Below, piece after piece: positions 1-7,852 of a stretch of DNA of 22,052 nt. The notes under the pieces were generated by a model. It worked only from the letters and a program-made list of their open reading frames with translations. It was not told the DNA's origin and did no database searches. This DNA is from an uncultured Clostridia bacterium (GTDB taxonomy: Bacteria > Bacillota > Clostridia > Oscillospirales > Acutalibacteraceae): contig CAMOTT010000019.1 of NCBI GenBank assembly GCA_946626015.1, positions 1 through 22,052 of the forward strand, written 5' to 3'. The position numbers and the translations under genes were made by a program. The first letter of the stretch is position 1, and each line of letters begins with the position of its first letter.

Positions 1-1271
1 TTAAAGACGCCGATTTCAGTTACGTTCTCCTGCTCATGGGACGGCGATATAACCGAAAACACCGCAGCCCTGGCCTTTTCGGAGCAAAGCGCAACGATAA
101 GGCAGCCTGCCAGCACAATAATAATACACACAAAAACCCAGAGCATGGCGCGTCTGCGTTTCCCGGCATCAGGCGCCTTTGCCCCCCCAACGCTGTCGAT
201 TGGTATAACGTCCGCCTCCCCGGGAGGCACGCCTTTGTCGGAGGTATAGTCTATCAAAAGGCAGAACAACTGCGTAATGGCCTCTTTGATGAGGGATATT
301 TTTTTCTCCCCGTCGTTTGCGAATATCTTCCTTACCCTTGCGGTGTTTTCGTTGGCAAGAGCCACGGCTATATATTTACCCTCTGTGCCGGAGACGCAGA
401 TATCGGATATTGCCACGCCTATCTCGGCGCCGCGGGCTTTTCTTGCCTCGTCAGCCGCCCGGGCAGTGTTGCCGCTGACTGTGTTGTCGTCACTGCCGAT
501 CTCCGTTTTGCAGGGTTCAAAGGAGATCAGGTTTTCTTTTACAAAAGCTGTCTGTTCAATGGCTGACTCAAATACATTTGCCAGCGCTGTGTCGGCAACG
601 GCAATGCGCCAACCGTTATCTTTTATATTTGTGTAAAGGGTGAACATCCGGGTTTTATCGAGAAGGGTGTTTTGATCTGACGTTGACGGTTTGTTTTCTT
701 CCGCTTTTGCCGAAGGAAAGACAAGGCCGTCAAGCGCTGCGTCGAGCAAGGGCTTGAGCTGTTCAAATCCAAGCTCTTTGTTTTGACCCGCAAGCTTAAG
801 AAATGCGAACAAACCGTTTTTCAATATGCCGTCAAGTCTGCGGGCGTCAAGAGGAACAAGAACCAGATATCTGCTCTCCTCCCTGACGACAAAACCGTTA
901 AAGATAAAATCCTCTGAGGGCATAACCGTTGAATTGACCGGCAGGAAAGCCATACTCTCCGCGATGTATTCGTTGCTGCCGTAAGACACCGCCTCGGAAA
1001 AGATCCTTTTATCGGTCTTGGCAAACCAGCCTGCGGATGAAATAAGCTCGTCCTTCTGGAGGGAATAAAGCTTTTTCTCCACCGCGACTACCGCGATGTC
1101 GCAGTCCCCGGAGGAGCTGTTCAGGGCATCGGTCAAAAAGCGGGGCTCCTCAAAGGCTTCAAACTCCTTTGAGTCTCCCATAAGAGCGGAAATAATCTTC
1201 TGAACTTTATTTTGCGTTGATACAGCAGCCTTGTTTTCTTTGGATAAAACGGAAAACAGTTTAAAATTCAT
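1..1271 (-). CDS. CinA-like membrane protein with lost catalytic motifs (3' end beyond window)
   Basis: The frame is open from ATG at 1271 (GGAGG Shine-Dalgarno, 8 nt spacing) to the window edge, giving at least 423 residues without a stop. Residues 1 to about 160 follow the N-terminal domain of the real CinA encoded at 3985-5229. CDIAVV (57-62) sits where CinA has SDIVIT, and FLPV (109-112) where it has LLPV. YLVLVPLDARRLDGIL (135-150) sits where it has CLIFLPGPPRELIPMF. Residues 219-345 follow the CinA C-terminal domain: WRIAVADTALAN for KLAIAESCTAGY, and GAEIGVAIS for GADLGISIT. The functional motifs GGLGPT, AESCTAG and ITGVAGP are all replaced, so enzymatic activity is unlikely. KRRR (371-374) precedes one membrane helix (376-397), placing the CinA-like part in the cytosol and the unseen C terminus outside. 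It is the last visible gene of the run, 44 nt after a sortase gene. The homology is judged by eye; the C-terminal half is the more convincing. Confidence 0.72.
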   Translation of the reverse strand, partial: MNFKLFSVLSKENKAAVSTQNKVQKIISALMGDSKEFEAFEEPRFLTDALNSSSGDCDIAVVAVEKKLYSLQKDELISSAGWFAKTDKRIFSEAVSYGSNEYIAESMAFLPVNSTVMPSEDFIFNGFVVREESRYLVLVPLDARRLDGILKNGLFAFLKLAGQNKELGFEQLKPLLDAALDGLVFPSAKAEENKPSTSDQNTLLDKTRMFTLYTNIKDNGWRIAVADTALANVFESAIEQTAFVKENLISFEPCKTEIGSDDNTVSGNTARAADEARKARGAEIGVAISDICVSGTEGKYIAVALANENTARVRKIFANDGEKKISLIKEAITQLFCLLIDYTSDKGVPPGEADVIPIDSVGGAKAPDAGKRRRAMLWVFVCIIIVLAGCLIVALCSEKARAAVFSVISPSHEQENVTEIGVF

Positions 1272-1315
1272 AACTTACTCCTCCCTTCAATTATTTGATC
1301 GAACCTGTTTTTTGA

Positions 1316-2965
1316 TTAGTCTTTATACCAACGTTCCGCGTCTTTGTAAGGGTTGGTTTTGCCCTTGGCGTCATACCAGGCCTGGGGATATCTCGGGTTC
1401 GGGTTTACAACTGTCCTTGAGGTATCGACCTCCGCCGACTCGCCATCGCGCACAAGCCTTGCAACTACTACAAGTCTGGCATCCTCAAAGTCATAAGAGC
1501 AGGTGGAAAGTGTGAGCAGTTTATCGTCTGTGTTAATATCAACGCCTGTGGAATAAAGCTTCCTTTGATCCAGGTGCTTGATATAATCCTCAAAATTCTT
1601 TGTGGTTTTGAGATTGTTGTAGAAGTAATAGAAGCAATAATCGTTATCGTCTTTTTCTTTTGAATTTGTTATAAACACCGCGTAGATCTTGCATTTATAT
1701 TCCGCGTAAGGTGTGCTGAATTCAATAATGGGAGCTTTCTTGTAGCCGTCCACCGTCAGGTACTGTTCAAGCTTGCCAAAGATCAGATCGTCGCTTTCCA
1801 TATTGTGCCCGAATATGGTGGTGTTGCGGTCAAGTGTCCTGAGGTTGTTTGAGGAAGATACAAAGGGGCAGCCGTAACGGGTGCTTTGCTTTTTGAAGTT
1901 CCTCCTGAGATAATACTCGTTGTCGTTGGCCTGGGCAAGGGCGCAATCCACCTCGGCTCCCGGGATCCTGATCCAGCCTGCGTAATCGCTGTTCTCCGCG
2001 TACCATTTGACCGCGCCGGGAAGTATTCCCTCCGGGAAATCCACGCCGGGATATTTTGCAATTTCCTCAGCCACGGAGATCTGCGCCTTAGTGCTGTTGT
2101 TCTCTTCGGACATATTCGAGATGTTCCTGTTTGCCTCGTGGGGTTCTATAACGTATATGTTTGCGAGTATTATAAGACAAACGATTATGGTTATGACCGA
2201 GATGACGAAGAATAATTTCCTGATCACTTCGCCCGTACTGTCTCCCTTTACGGGAATGGCGTTTGTAACAAGCCAGCCTTTAAAGCCCTTTTTCTTTTTG
2301 GGTCGTCTGTTCTCAGCAGGGCGGTTGTTCCCTACGGGCTGAACGTGGACTTCAGGCCTTTCTTCCATACGCCTGCGGTCAAAGTCAAACATATTATCCA
2401 GTTCGTTATCAAGTTTGCCGGTTGACTTGACAGGTTCTATGACTTCCGGTTCGGCAGTATCTTCAACCGGGGGCACTGCAAGCTCATCAAACACATCATA
2501 ACCGTCTTCGTAGCCCTCATCATAATCATCGATCCGGATCACGAATTTTCCATCGGAGCCGTCCTCCCCTGCCTCAGGTACGGCCTCTCCGGTCTCCTCC
2601 TCAGCAGGCTTGTTCAGGGGCTCCGCATAGGGGTTCTGCATCACGTTGTCAAAGCTTTCCTCTTTGTCCGCCTCGCTGTCAAAATACAGCTCAGCGTGAG
2701 ATTTGACCGCGTCCGTGAAAGAGGGCGTATTTTTAGCCTCGGCGGATCTTCTGTCCAGCGCTGCAAAGGGATCGTCCTTCTCAGGCAACGTCTCTTCGGG
2801 CTGCGTCTCCTCTGCCGGACTTATATTTTCATCCTTCGATTTCCCGTCCGACAGAAAATCGTCGTATTTTTTCATAAAATCATTAAGCCCGAGCTCCTCA
2901 AAGAGATTATCGAGCATATCGTCTGCGCTGTTATAATTGCCTTTGCTCTTATTATCACCGGACAT
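1316..2965 (-). CDS. class B sortase with long acidic cytosolic N-terminal extension
   Basis: Encodes 549 residues from the ATG at 2965, which lies 9 nt after GAGGAG. A TTG at 2974 touches that Shine-Dalgarno directly and is unlikely to be the start. Residues 1-230 are mostly acidic, low-complexity cytosolic sequence ending in a basic patch (RRPKKKK, 221-227). A membrane helix follows at about 251-272. The class B sortase transpeptidase domain (about 325-510) carries the catalytic triad as His387 (FGHN), Cys489 (TLSTC) and Arg497 (ARLVVVAR). A 30-residue tail ending NPYKDAERWYKD is shared with the upstream sortase. The family joins surface proteins or pilins to the wall or to each other. Most class B sortases are about 230-330 residues with only a short N-terminal anchor, so the cytosolic extension is unusual. 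The gene starts 40 nt downstream of the other sortase. Its substrate is unknown. Confidence 0.93.
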   Translation of the reverse strand: MSGDNKSKGNYNSADDMLDNLFEELGLNDFMKKYDDFLSDGKSKDENISPAEETQPEETLPEKDDPFAALDRRSAEAKNTPSFTDAVKSHAELYFDSEADKEESFDNVMQNPYAEPLNKPAEEETGEAVPEAGEDGSDGKFVIRIDDYDEGYEDGYDVFDELAVPPVEDTAEPEVIEPVKSTGKLDNELDNMFDFDRRRMEERPEVHVQPVGNNRPAENRRPKKKKGFKGWLVTNAIPVKGDSTGEVIRKLFFVISVITIIVCLIILANIYVIEPHEANRNISNMSEENNSTKAQISVAEEIAKYPGVDFPEGILPGAVKWYAENSDYAGWIRIPGAEVDCALAQANDNEYYLRRNFKKQSTRYGCPFVSSSNNLRTLDRNTTIFGHNMESDDLIFGKLEQYLTVDGYKKAPIIEFSTPYAEYKCKIYAVFITNSKEKDDNDYCFYYFYNNLKTTKNFEDYIKHLDQRKLYSTGVDINTDDKLLTLSTCSYDFEDARLVVVARLVRDGESAEVDTSRTVVNPNPRYPQAWYDAKGKTNPYKDAERWYKD

Positions 2966-3005
2966 AAAGATCAACTCCTCTCTATCTTGCTTAAACTAAA
3001 AATGA

Positions 3006-3962
3006 TCATTCCGACGGATACCATTTTACAGCGTCTTTGTAGGGATTTGACTTGCCGTTTTTGTTGTACCAAATCTGGGGACGTCTGTAATCCGAGTTCA
3101 ATTTTACTTGAGTTTCATCTATCTCTTCGCTCTCCCCGTCCCGTAAAAGTCTGGCAACGACCACCAGACGGGTATCAATATCTTTGCCGAAATCATAAGT
3201 GCAGGTGGAAAGGGTAAGCAGCTTATCGCTGGCGTCAACGCTTACACCTGTGGAATACAAAGCTCTCTGAGCCACCTGACTGAGATAACCGTTAAAGCTC
3301 GTGTCGCTGAAGGACGGCCTGATGTAGTTGAAGGTATAGCCGTTATCGTCCTTTGCCTCAACCGTTGTAACAAACACCGCGAAGATCTTCCATTTATACT
3401 CTTTTGTAAGGGTATCGAACTCGATTATGGGGCTTGATTTGTAGAACTCCGGATCCCTGTATTTGTGCAGCGGAGAAAATACCTGCTGATAGTCGTAGGT
3501 GGTGTGGCCGTAAAGCACCGTGTTGCGTTTAAAATTGTCAATGTCACAGCGGTAATCCATATACACGTTGCCATACCTTGTGTTCTTGCCGTAAATGTCG
3601 GTCTTGAGGTAGTGGGAATTGTCATTTCCCTGGACCACAAGGGTATCTATGGCGGTGTTGGGTATTTTGAGCCAGCCCACCACGTCGCTGTTCACAGCGT
3701 AGGCCGGTTTAAGCTTGTCCAGTATACCTGCCGGAAAATTCACGTTATCCATATTGACCGAAAGGTCGGTAAAGAGATTTTTACCCTTTAAAGCTGTTGA
3801 TTTATTGTTGGTATCAAGCTCCTGTACCGACGTGCCGGGATCAACTTTCCCCCCATTGCCGGAATACTTGATAAAGGTTATCGCGCCAAAAGCGGTACAG
3901 GCTACGGTAACAGCCGAAAGCACTGCGCTCATAATAATCATTGACGGATCTTTTTTTGCCAT
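3006..3962 (-). CDS. class B sortase
   Basis: Encodes 318 residues from ATG at 3962, preceded by GGAGG at 7 nt; an upstream in-frame start at 3983 overlaps that site and is rejected. After a short basic N terminus a membrane helix (about 9-31) anchors the enzyme outside the cell. The sortase domain shows WLKIPNTAIDTLVVQG (97-112), His153 (YGHT), Cys254 (TLSTC) and Arg265 (TRLVVVAR), the transpeptidase triad. The C-terminal tail (RRPQIWY then NPYKDA) matches that of the adjacent longer sortase, so the two look like diverged duplicates. The gene begins 22 nt after the cinA stop in the same run. No protein with a clear LPxTG or NPxTN sorting signal is encoded in this window, so the substrate must lie elsewhere or be the truncated neighbour. 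Confidence 0.94.
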   Translation of the reverse strand: MAKKDPSMIIMSAVLSAVTVACTAFGAITFIKYSGNGGKVDPGTSVQELDTNNKSTALKGKNLFTDLSVNMDNVNFPAGILDKLKPAYAVNSDVVGWLKIPNTAIDTLVVQGNDNSHYLKTDIYGKNTRYGNVYMDYRCDIDNFKRNTVLYGHTTYDYQQVFSPLHKYRDPEFYKSSPIIEFDTLTKEYKWKIFAVFVTTVEAKDDNGYTFNYIRPSFSDTSFNGYLSQVAQRALYSTGVSVDASDKLLTLSTCTYDFGKDIDTRLVVVARLLRDGESEEIDETQVKLNSDYRRPQIWYNKNGKSNPYKDAVKWYPSE

Positions 3963-3984
3963 AATAATTCCTCCGGATCTCAAA

Positions 3985-5229
3985 TCAAATAATTTTTTCT
4001 AAATATTTGCGAACCAAATTCAATGCTCTGGAAGCGGAAACGTAACGGTTATACTCCCTGTCGTTCTCCCTGCCTGTTTCAAGCTTTTCCCAAACGGTTT
4101 TTTTACCGTCCGAAATTGCTATATAGACCAGACCGGCAGGCTTGTTCTCGCTGTCGCTGCCCGGGCCCGCAACGCCTGTGATCGAGATGCCAAGATCCGC
4201 TCCGCCGGTACGGCGAACGCCCTCAGCCATCTCGCAGGCAGTCTGTGAGCTGACCGCTCCGTATTGTTTAAGCGTTGCCTCAGAAACACCCAAAAGGTTC
4301 ATCTTAATATCGTTTGAATAAGAAACGATACCGCAATCAAAGACCTCCGATGAACCGGGTATCTCCGTAAGCCTTTTTGCCGTGTAGCCTGCCGTACAGG
4401 ATTCCGCTATGGCAAGCTTTTTATTATGTTTATGCAGCAATTCAACAACGCGCTGCTGAATACTGTCGTAATCTACTCCGTAAACGTATTTGCCCAGTCT
4501 TTTCAAAATATCTTCTATGACCGGTTTGCAAAGCTCCTCCGCTCTTTCCTCGCTCTCCGCGCCTGCGGTAACTCTCAAAAGAGCCTCCCCGTCCTTGGCG
4601 TAGGGGGCAACCGTGGGGTTAGGCAAATCCATATGATCCCGCGCAAGCTCCGCAAGGGCGCTTTCGCCTATCTCCATGGTGCGGATATTGTGGGAAACAA
4701 TAGTGCCGGAGGAATATTTTTTGAGCAGCGGCTTCGCACAGCCCCTGAACATGGGGATCAGTTCCCGTGGCGGGCCGGGCAGGAAAATAAGACATTTTCC
4801 ATTTTTTTCGATGGCGCCGCCGGGAGCGGTGCCGTTGTTGTTTTCAAACACAATGCCGCCAACGGGGAGCAAAGCCTGTTTAAGGTTGCTCTCGGGCATA
4901 TCCATGCCCTTTTTCTCAAAATACCGCTTTATTTTTTCAGTTTGTTCTTTATTCTCCGCCAGCGGGCACTCCATGACCTCACAGCAAACTTCTTTTGTAA
5001 GGTCGTCGGGGGTGGGGCCCAGCCCCCCTGAGGTTATAACGATATCACTGCGCTTAAGGGCAAGGCGTATTTCTTCCGCCAGCCTTTCCCTGTTATCCCC
5101 CACCGAGCTGCGGTGCAGAACGGCTATGCCCATGGAAGCAAGTTCCTTTGACAAAAACTGCTCGTTGGTGTTCAGGATATCCCCCAGCAAAAGCTCAGTG
5201 CCCACTGAGATGATCTCGCAAGTATACAA
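3985..5229 (-). CDS. cinA: CinA: NMN amidohydrolase / ADP-ribose pyrophosphatase-type protein
   Basis: A full-length 414-residue CinA. The N-terminal MoaB/MoCF-like domain (1-170) has VGTELLLGDILNTN and GGLGPTPDD (68-76). A linker domain follows. The C-terminal PncC-type domain (about 255-414) has AESCTAG (275-281), SYSND (303-307) and ITGVAGPG (350-357). In characterised relatives the C-terminal domain deamidates nicotinamide mononucleotide in NAD recycling, and the N-terminal domain hydrolyses ADP-ribose; the link to competence is specific to streptococci. The start is TTG at 5229, after AAAGGTG at about 10 nt, 23 nt past the thiI stop. A degenerate CinA-like protein is encoded three genes downstream in the same run, which is unusual. 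Confidence 0.95.
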   Translation of the reverse strand: MYTCEIISVGTELLLGDILNTNEQFLSKELASMGIAVLHRSSVGDNRERLAEEIRLALKRSDIVITSGGLGPTPDDLTKEVCCEVMECPLAENKEQTEKIKRYFEKKGMDMPESNLKQALLPVGGIVFENNNGTAPGGAIEKNGKCLIFLPGPPRELIPMFRGCAKPLLKKYSSGTIVSHNIRTMEIGESALAELARDHMDLPNPTVAPYAKDGEALLRVTAGAESEERAEELCKPVIEDILKRLGKYVYGVDYDSIQQRVVELLHKHNKKLAIAESCTAGYTAKRLTEIPGSSEVFDCGIVSYSNDIKMNLLGVSEATLKQYGAVSSQTACEMAEGVRRTGGADLGISITGVAGPGSDSENKPAGLVYIAISDGKKTVWEKLETGRENDREYNRYVSASRALNLVRKYLEKII

Positions 5230-5252
5230 AACTCAACTACACCTTTCAAAAA

Positions 5253-6425
5253 TCAGGGATTTATGATAACCAGTTTTTTGTTCTCCACAGCCCTTGCTAT
5301 AAGCTCATCACTGTTGAGCGCCTCTTCCGCTTTAAGCACAGCCTCCAGCTTCGGGCGAGTCCTCGGATGCTTGGGAGTAAAGACCGTGCAGCAGTCTTCA
5401 TAGGGCAGGATCGAGATTTCAAAAGCCTCTATCTTCCTTGAGATAGCGATGACCTCACTCTTGTCCATACCGATGAGGGGCCGGAAAACGGGCATATCCA
5501 CCGCCCTGTCTGTGCAGGCAAGGGCGTAGAGAGTCTGGCTTGCCACCTGACCCACGCTTTCGCCTGTTATAAGGGCGCCGCAATCCCGTTCTTCCGCTAT
5601 GATCTCGGCGCATTTCATCATATATCTGCGCATTATTATTGTGAACAGATCCTCGGGGCAGTTATCAAGTATCTGCTCCTGTATCTCGGTAAAAGGCACA
5701 ACCAGCAGGTTTATGCTGCCGCTGTATTTTGCCACCTGCTTGAGCAGGCTGTGCACCTTCATCTCGGCTCTTTCGCTTGTGTAAGGCGGCGAGGCAAAGT
5801 GTATCGCCGTGAGCCGAAGCCCCCTTTTTGCCATCATGTAACCGGCCACGGGGCTGTCGATGCCCCCGGAAACCAGAAGCGCCGCATTGCCCGCCGAACC
5901 GGAGGGCATACCCCCCGCGCCTTTGATCTGATTGCCGTGTATGTAAGCAAATCTGTCCCTTATCTCGACCATAACCGTGATATCCGGCTCATGGACGTCC
6001 ACCACAAGATGAGGGAACTGCTCAAGGAGCTTTTCGCCCACCGCGCAGCAGATCTCGGGAGATTTGAGGGGGAACTTTTTGTCCGACCTCTTGGCCTCCA
6101 CCTTAAACGTGCGCGCGCCGTTAAGCTCCGGGGCAAGATAATCCCCCGCAGAGCCGAGTATGGTATCCATATCCTTTGGAACCTCAAGCGCTCTTGAAAA
6201 AGCGGCTATGCCGAAAACCTTGGAGATCCTGTTTATTGCCTCGTCAAAATCCACGTCCTCGTTTTCGGGCTCCGCCATAATTGTGGATTGTGAGGGAACG
6301 AAAGTCCACTTGCCCAGAGGATTGAGCCGAAGCTTCATATTCTTTATGAGTATATCCTCAAAGGTCCGCCTGTTAAGTCCTTTTAACGCAAGCTCGCCGT
6401 TTTTAATCAAAATGATTTCTTTCAT
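5253..6425 (-). CDS. thiI: ThiI, tRNA 4-thiouridine synthase (short form)
   Basis: The 390-residue protein has an N-terminal ferredoxin-like/THUMP region (about 1-165) for tRNA binding. A PP-loop adenylating domain follows, with the nucleotide-binding motif SGGIDSPVAGYMM (186-198) and later GESVGQVASQT. It activates U8 of tRNA for sulfur insertion, giving 4-thiouridine, a near-UV sensor. The C-terminal rhodanese domain of the Escherichia coli enzyme is absent, as in Bacillus and Clostridia, where a dedicated NifZ desulfurase can replace it. The directly upstream desulfurase gene, 20 nt away, fits that model. The ATG start at 6425 has an AAGGA Shine-Dalgarno. In the short form the sulfur probably goes to tRNA only rather than to thiamine, though that is inferred from relatives. 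Confidence 0.96.
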   Translation of the reverse strand: MKEIILIKNGELALKGLNRRTFEDILIKNMKLRLNPLGKWTFVPSQSTIMAEPENEDVDFDEAINRISKVFGIAAFSRALEVPKDMDTILGSAGDYLAPELNGARTFKVEAKRSDKKFPLKSPEICCAVGEKLLEQFPHLVVDVHEPDITVMVEIRDRFAYIHGNQIKGAGGMPSGSAGNAALLVSGGIDSPVAGYMMAKRGLRLTAIHFASPPYTSERAEMKVHSLLKQVAKYSGSINLLVVPFTEIQEQILDNCPEDLFTIIMRRYMMKCAEIIAEERDCGALITGESVGQVASQTLYALACTDRAVDMPVFRPLIGMDKSEVIAISRKIEAFEISILPYEDCCTVFTPKHPRTRPKLEAVLKAEEALNSDELIARAVENKKLVIINP

Positions 6426-6445
6426 ACTTCCTTTTAACGCTCCGC

Positions 6446-7582
6446 TTATTTTCTGTTTGGTCTTATAGTCTTTTTTATGCCCTTGATGCCCTCAAGGAGA
6501 AGATCCACCTCGTCCATGGTTGTAAACCTTGAAAAGCTGATCCTCAGCGCGCTTGAGATATGCCTGTCATCCAGACCCATTGCCTTGAGGACCCTGCTCT
6601 TTTTGCCCTTGGAGCAGGCTGAACCGCTGGAAACATAGACCCCCATATTTGAAAGATAGTTGAGCATGGGTTCGGAGTTTATGCCCATGACCGAAATATT
6701 TACAAGATAAGGCAGGGCGTCCGAAGGTGAGTTTATGTCAATGCCCTCTATCTCCGACAAAGCGTAGACGAAATAATCACGCAGGGATTTTACCCGTTCA
6801 TTCGACCTTTCGCAGCCCGGTAAAGCCTCGGCCGCCGCGCCGAAAGCCGCAATAGCAGGCACAGCCTGCGTGCCGGGACGAACCTTGCCCTCCTGTGAAC
6901 CTCCGTACAAGACCGGGGTCAATTTGACGCCGCGCCTGACGTAAAGAGCTCCGGCGCCCTTTATGCCGTGGATCTTGTGTGCGCTGACGGTCATAAGGTC
7001 AAAACCCGATGTTGCCGGTTTAAGGTTCATTTTACCGAAAGCCTGTACCGCGTCGCAATGGATAAGAGCCGGAGAACGGTTGGCTGTAACGATACGCTTT
7101 ATGCTGCCCACAGGCTGCAGGGTACCGACCTCGTTATTTACCGCCATAAGGCTGACAAGTATGGTCTCGCCGTTTACGGCGGCGGCAATGTCTTTCTCGC
7201 TGACTCTGCCATAATTGTCCACCGGCAGCCGAACGACCTCAAAGCCCTGCTTTTCAAGCTGAGTCAGGGCCTCCTCGATGCTTGAATGTTCAACAGAGGA
7301 GCTAACTATTCTTCTCCCCCTGTGTCTCATTGCGTTGGCCGCTCCGAAAAGCGCAAGGTTGTTGCTCTCTGTTCCACCGGAGGTAAAAAAGACCTCTTCC
7401 GGCTTGCAGAACATTTTGTCCGCGACCTGTTTCCTTGCTTTTTCAAGTATATCCTCCGCCATAATACCGACCCTGTGCAGGGATGAGGGGTTGCCCCAAT
7501 GGGAGGTAACGGCGTCATTTACAGCAGCTATCGCCTCTTTACACGGAGCTGTTGTGGCGCTGTTGTCAAGATATGCGTTCAA
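6446..7582 (-). CDS. iscS: cysteine desulfurase, NifS/IscS family (NifZ-like, ThiI partner)
   Basis: A 378-residue PLP enzyme that removes sulfur from cysteine to form a persulfide. Landmarks are YLDNSATT at the N terminus, SGGTESNNLA (68-77), His99 (VEHS), the cofactor lysine Lys203 (SAHKIHG) and the persulfide cysteine Cys323 (SSGSACS). Its position immediately before a rhodanese-less thiI points to a dedicated sulfur donor like Bacillus NifZ rather than a general Fe-S scaffold enzyme; no iscU, iscR or sufU is adjacent. The frame opens with TTG at 7582, supported by GGGGG 8 nt upstream and by the strictly conserved Y-L-D-N-S-A-T-T block right after it. It is the first gene of the minus-strand run and has a consensus promoter. 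Confidence 0.95.
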   Translation of the reverse strand: MNAYLDNSATTAPCKEAIAAVNDAVTSHWGNPSSLHRVGIMAEDILEKARKQVADKMFCKPEEVFFTSGGTESNNLALFGAANAMRHRGRRIVSSSVEHSSIEEALTQLEKQGFEVVRLPVDNYGRVSEKDIAAAVNGETILVSLMAVNNEVGTLQPVGSIKRIVTANRSPALIHCDAVQAFGKMNLKPATSGFDLMTVSAHKIHGIKGAGALYVRRGVKLTPVLYGGSQEGKVRPGTQAVPAIAAFGAAAEALPGCERSNERVKSLRDYFVYALSEIEGIDINSPSDALPYLVNISVMGINSEPMLNYLSNMGVYVSSGSACSKGKKSRVLKAMGLDDRHISSALRISFSRFTTMDEVDLLLEGIKGIKKTIRPNRK

Positions 7583-7605
7583 TCAAGATACCCCCAAAAA
7601 TCCAT
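7579..7605 (-). other. possible 8-codon leader ORF overlapping the desulfurase start
   Basis: ATG at 7605 opens a frame encoding MDFWGYLD and ends in TGA at 7579-7581, overlapping the TTG start of the desulfurase (TTGA shared at 7579-7582). A CGGAG lies only 2 nt before the ATG, too close for good initiation. It may be accidental; it is recorded because the stop/start overlap would permit translational coupling. Confidence 0.2.
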
Positions 7606-7627
7606 TACTCCGAATAAAGACTACTTT

Positions 7628-7657
7628 ATTATACATCATTTATCCCCCGTTTGTAAA
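7628..7657 (-). promoter_or_regulatory. sigma-A promoter of the desulfurase-thiI-cinA-sortase run
   Basis: On the minus strand, -35 TTTACA (7657-7652) and -10 TATAAT (7633-7628) are separated by 18 nt. The predicted transcript starts near 7621, about 40 nt before the TTG codon. No other strong promoter or terminator was seen within the run down to position 1. Confidence 0.75.
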
Positions 7658-7790
7658 TGTTAATTTTTATATTGTTACAATTTATTAATAAAATAACTAC
7701 TTAAATCAAAAATTCATTGTTTCCAGTACCCATAATATGCGGTTTGAAAAATATCGAAACAAAAAAACATAGTTTTATGAGCAAAATAAA

Positions 7791-7819
7791 TTTACAAAAC
7801 CCGCCGATTTTGATATAAT
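7791..7819 (+). promoter_or_regulatory. sigma-A promoter of the cohesin-like gene
   Basis: -35 TTTACA (7791-7796), 17 nt spacer, -10 TATAAT (7814-7819) with an extended TG two bases upstream. It lies 34 nt before the ATG at 7853 and is divergent from the promoter at 7628-7657, with an AT-rich stretch between the two. Confidence 0.78.
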
Positions 7820-7852
7820 AAACAGGAAAAACTGTTCAAGGATGTGATTTTT

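Noticed and set aside
36..636. Two overlapping plus-strand ORFs of 176 and 119 codons
   Set aside because: They lie antisense to the CinA-like gene, have no Shine-Dalgarno and no family features; the minus-strand frame has a GGAGG site and visible homology.
4426..5266. Plus-strand ORFs of about 200 codons opposite cinA
   Set aside because: Shadows of a well-supported cinA; compositions are implausible and no ribosome site precedes them.
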